This document shows, piece by piece, positions 62,085-64,000 of a stretch of DNA of 64,000 nt. The notes below the pieces were generated by a model, which saw only the letters and a list, made by a program, of their open reading frames with translations, was not told the origin of the DNA and searched no databases. The stretch covers positions 94,527 through 158,526 of the forward strand of contig DAOTTU010000085.1 in NCBI GenBank assembly GCA_034437655.1, given 5' to 3'. This DNA is from J027 sp034437655 (GTDB taxonomy: Bacteria > Chloroflexota > Anaerolineae > Aggregatilineales > J027). Both the position numbers and the translations under genes were made by a program. Positions within the stretch are counted from its first letter, which is position 1; each line of letters opens with the position of its first letter.

Positions 62085-62744
62085 TTAGGCGTCTGCTTCA
62101 GCGGCGGTGGCTGGCGACTTTTCCGTACCCAGCCATGCTTCAATGAGTTCCAGCGCATCTAGCGGCAGAATCACTTTGTCATGTTTGAGTACATCACGAA
62201 TGTTGAGATACTCGACGCGCAGTGTCATTGCATTTGGCAAGTTACGCGCACCATTTTCTACATTTTCATTGCGTGCTGGCAACAAGACAATTGCTGACGC
62301 ATCACCAACGAGATTGTGCAATGCCTCTTTCATGGCCTTGGTACGCCCTTCTGTGATTTCGAACCTATCAACTACGATAAGCTGGTCATCACGAACGACT
62401 GCCGACAATAACGAACGTAATGCCGCACGCCGCATCTTCTTCGGCATTTTCTTGCTGTAGTCACGCGGACGAGGACCGTGTGCCACACCACCGCCGACAA
62501 AAATCGGCGCATTGCGTGACCCATGCCGAGCGCGGCCGGTGCCCTTTTGACGATACCATTTCGACTTGGTGCGCGACACTTCGCTACGGGTCTGGGTTTT
62601 GTGGGTCCCTTGCCGAGCGTTAGCCATCTGGCGCACATAATGCTGATGCATCAAGCCGACATTGACTTCAACCCCGAAAATATCGTCGGGCAAGTCAACG
62701 GTATCAATTTGCTGACCAGCAGTGTCCCAAACTGGAACTTCCAT
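62085..62744 (-). CDS. rplD: 50S ribosomal protein L4
   Basis: 219 residues from ATG 62744, with AAGGAG 10 bases upstream; seven further codons upstream are in frame but overlap that site. A primary 23S binder whose loop lines the tunnel (KWYRQKGTGRARHGSRNAP). In some bacteria it also represses its own operon. Confidence 0.96.
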   Translation of the reverse strand: MEVPVWDTAGQQIDTVDLPDDIFGVEVNVGLMHQHYVRQMANARQGTHKTQTRSEVSRTKSKWYRQKGTGRARHGSRNAPIFVGGGVAHGPRPRDYSKKMPKKMRRAALRSLLSAVVRDDQLIVVDRFEITEGRTKAMKEALHNLVGDASAIVLLPARNENVENGARNLPNAMTLRVEYLNIRDVLKHDKVILPLDALELIEAWLGTEKSPATAAEADA

Positions 62745-62777
62745 CTGTTTACGACTCCTTATCACTGAGATTTCGCA

Positions 62778-63467
62778 CTAGCTGCCGCTACGAGTACGGC
62801 CCTTGCGCGATTCCTTGATTAAGATCAGCCCACCTTTTGCACCGGGGACTGACCCCTTCACGGCCAGAACATTGTTTTCCGGGTCAATAACGACAACTTC
62901 CAGATTTTTGACCGTTACGCGCTCGTTGCCCATCTGGCCACCCATACGTGTCCCTTTCAAGACACGCCCGGGGGTTGCAGATTGACCAATAGAACCCGGC
63001 GCACGTTCACGGTCAGACTGGCCATGTGTTTTGGGCTGGCGGTTAAAGCCGTGCCGTTTCACTGTACCCGCAAAACCGCGCCCCTTGCTTGTACCAACGA
63101 TGTCTACCAGATCACCAGCGGCAAACGTATCGACGGTAATGGTTTGTCCAAGTTCAACTTCGGATTCTTCATCTTCACGAATTCGGAATTCGCGCAGAAC
63201 CCGAAGGTCGGGCATTTCGATTTCCAGTTCTTTCAGCTCCTGGCGCTGTAGGTGCCCCTGGCGCGGCTGGTTCAGGCGGGAGGAACCGTTGCGCTTCTTG
63301 GCCATCTCTTCAAAGCCAAGCTGCACCGCACGATAACCGTCCCGTTCAAGGGTCCGTACCTGGGTGACATAGCACGGCCCGGCCTGAATGACCGTCACCG
63401 GGATTACGCTGCCCTTTTCACCGAAAATCTGGGTCATGCCCACTTTTCTTCCGATAATGCCTTTCAT
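62778..63467 (-). CDS. rplC: 50S ribosomal protein L3
   Basis: 229 residues. MKGIIGRKVGMTQIFGEKG and the loop KGRGFAGTVKRHGFNRQPKT, which reaches the peptidyl transferase centre, are conserved. A GGAGG site lies 8 bases before the ATG and is directly preceded by a strong hairpin. Confidence 0.97.
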   Translation of the reverse strand: MKGIIGRKVGMTQIFGEKGSVIPVTVIQAGPCYVTQVRTLERDGYRAVQLGFEEMAKKRNGSSRLNQPRQGHLQRQELKELEIEMPDLRVLREFRIREDEESEVELGQTITVDTFAAGDLVDIVGTSKGRGFAGTVKRHGFNRQPKTHGQSDRERAPGSIGQSATPGRVLKGTRMGGQMGNERVTVKNLEVVVIDPENNVLAVKGSVPGAKGGLILIKESRKGRTRSGS

Positions 63468-63480
63468 GGTCTCGCCTCCG

Positions 63481-63510
63481 GGGGACTGTGAGTCGCCTCA
63501 CATCATCCCC
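63481..63510 (-). promoter_or_regulatory. Stem-loop just before the rplC ribosome site
   Basis: In minus-strand RNA GGGGA/TCCCC (63506-63510 with 63481-63485) encloses TGTGAG/CTCACA (63497-63502 with 63487-63492), capped by a GCGA tetraloop of the GNRA class. Bulges are three bases on one side and one on the other. It ends one base before the GGAGG region and could control rplC translation. Confidence 0.6.
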
Positions 63511-63539
63511 TATTCGATGGAATAGATCGGTTACAGGCT

Positions 63540-63860
63540 CTAAATCTTGATTTCGATATCAACACCAGCCGGTAGATTCAACCGCATCAAGGTGTCAATC
63601 GTCTTATTGTCGGGATCAAGAACATCGATCAATCGTTTGTGGGTGCGGATTTCAAAGTGCTCTTGCGAGTCTTTGTCAATGAAACTGGAACGTCTAACCG
63701 TGAAACGTTCCAGCTTCGTTGGCAGCGGGACAGGGCCAACCACACGCGCCCCTGTCCGTTCTGCTGTTTCAACAATCCGTTTTGCAGATTGATCGAGAAC
63801 TCGATGATCGTAAGCCTTCAGCCGAATTCGGATTTTGTTTTTGTACGGCTTGCTACTCAT
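63540..63860 (-). CDS. rpsJ: 30S ribosomal protein S10
   Basis: 106 residues. Head protein of the 30S subunit; also NusE in antitermination. KNKIRIRLKAYDHRVLDQSA and VGPVPLPTKLERFTVRRSSF are conserved. 32 bases after tuf. Confidence 0.97.
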   Translation of the reverse strand: MSSKPYKNKIRIRLKAYDHRVLDQSAKRIVETAERTGARVVGPVPLPTKLERFTVRRSSFIDKDSQEHFEIRTHKRLIDVLDPDNKTIDTLMRLNLPAGVDIEIKI

Positions 63861-63892
63861 GCGTGTCCTCGTTTGTGCGTTTAGCGTCAGAT

Positions 63893-64000
63893 TTACTCAA
63901 TGATCTCGGTGATGATACCAGCGCCCACCGTCAGACCACCTTCACGGATGGCGAACTTCGAGCCCTGTTCCAGCGCGACCGGCTTCGTCAGTTCTACAAA
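63893..64000 (-). CDS. tuf: Elongation factor Tu, C-terminal 35 residues
   Basis: The minus-strand frame entering from the right edge reads FVELTKPVALEQGSKFAIRE, then GGLTVGAGIITEIIE and TAA at 63893-63895, the well-known end of EF-Tu domain 3. The rest of the gene is beyond the window. It marks the join of the str and S10 operons. Confidence 0.95.
   Translation of the reverse strand, partial: FVELTKPVALEQGSKFAIREGGLTVGAGIITEIIE

Noticed and set aside
1..64000. Selenoprotein genes with in-frame TGA
   Set aside because: Despite selA and selB, none of the genes shows a frame interrupted by TGA at a catalytic Cys position; the peroxiredoxin has ordinary Cys codons.
1..64000. CRISPR arrays, insertion sequences, prophage, rRNA
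   Set aside because: No regularly spaced direct repeats, transposase, integrase, phage genes or rRNA sequence were found.

Overview
The window (64 kb, moderately GC-rich) reads as a bacterial chromosome segment with no rRNA, insertion sequence, prophage or CRISPR array. The gene style suggests a member of the Chloroflexota (inference, not proof). The signs are short cytoplasmic TPR modules tethered by one membrane helix to an outside domain, a T/S/P-rich linker of about 400 residues, several soluble GAF histidine kinases without partner regulators, an archaeal-type non-discriminating AspRS behind a T-box, and proteins built from PA14 and SH3b domains.

Region 1 (1-13.1 kb, all minus strand): the 5' part of pepF, then sucCD with its own promoter. 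Next comes a long tight array transcribed gatC - moxR - DUF58 - membrane spermidine-synthase-like - DUF1461 - selA - selB - TPR/membrane protein. selA and selB give the cell selenocysteine insertion, although no selenoprotein or tRNA-Sec is seen here.

Region 2 (13.3-24.2 kb): a TPR-membrane-linker-CAP protein and murJ on the plus strand. They face a minus-strand run of PfkB kinase, nth, double-GAF kinase, PIG-L deacetylase, second kinase, proline dehydrogenase and SDR.

Region 3 (24.2-42 kb, mostly plus): a TPR protein; trmFO - M28 peptidase - aminotransferase - hflX; a T-box leader and aspS; a convergent secreted PA14/SH3b protein; then a HerA-like ATPase - Sir2 - secreted protein - peroxiredoxin - GAF kinase run. 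holB (minus) follows, then CNNM transporter - cdd - recO. GatC and the AspRS fit indirect Asn-tRNA synthesis, in which Asp is loaded on tRNA-Asn and then amidated.

Region 4 (43-47.1 kb): fructosamine-kinase-like protein and tyrosine phosphatase, a small unknown gene, a CDP-alcohol phosphatidyltransferase, tRNA-Pro(CGG) with promoter and terminator, and a methylase-MazG fusion.

Region 5 (47.1-64 kb, minus): one ribosomal superoperon in the order tuf - S10 - L3 - L4 - L23 - L2 - S19 - L22 - S3 - L16 - L29 - S17 - L14 - L24 - L5 - S14 - S8 - L6 - L18 - S5 - L30 - L15 - secY - adk - map - S13 - S11 - rpoA - L17 - truA - L13 - S9, closed by a clear terminator. infA, rpmJ and rpsD are missing from their usual places. 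All seven spacers longer than 60 bases hold an inverted repeat. S14 has an unusual enlarged zinc knuckle.

The items most worth a second look are the HerA-Sir2 pair, the series of hairpins in the ribosomal operon, the Asp-specific T-box before a non-discriminating AspRS, the S14 variant, and the SDR whose catalytic tyrosine is a histidine.
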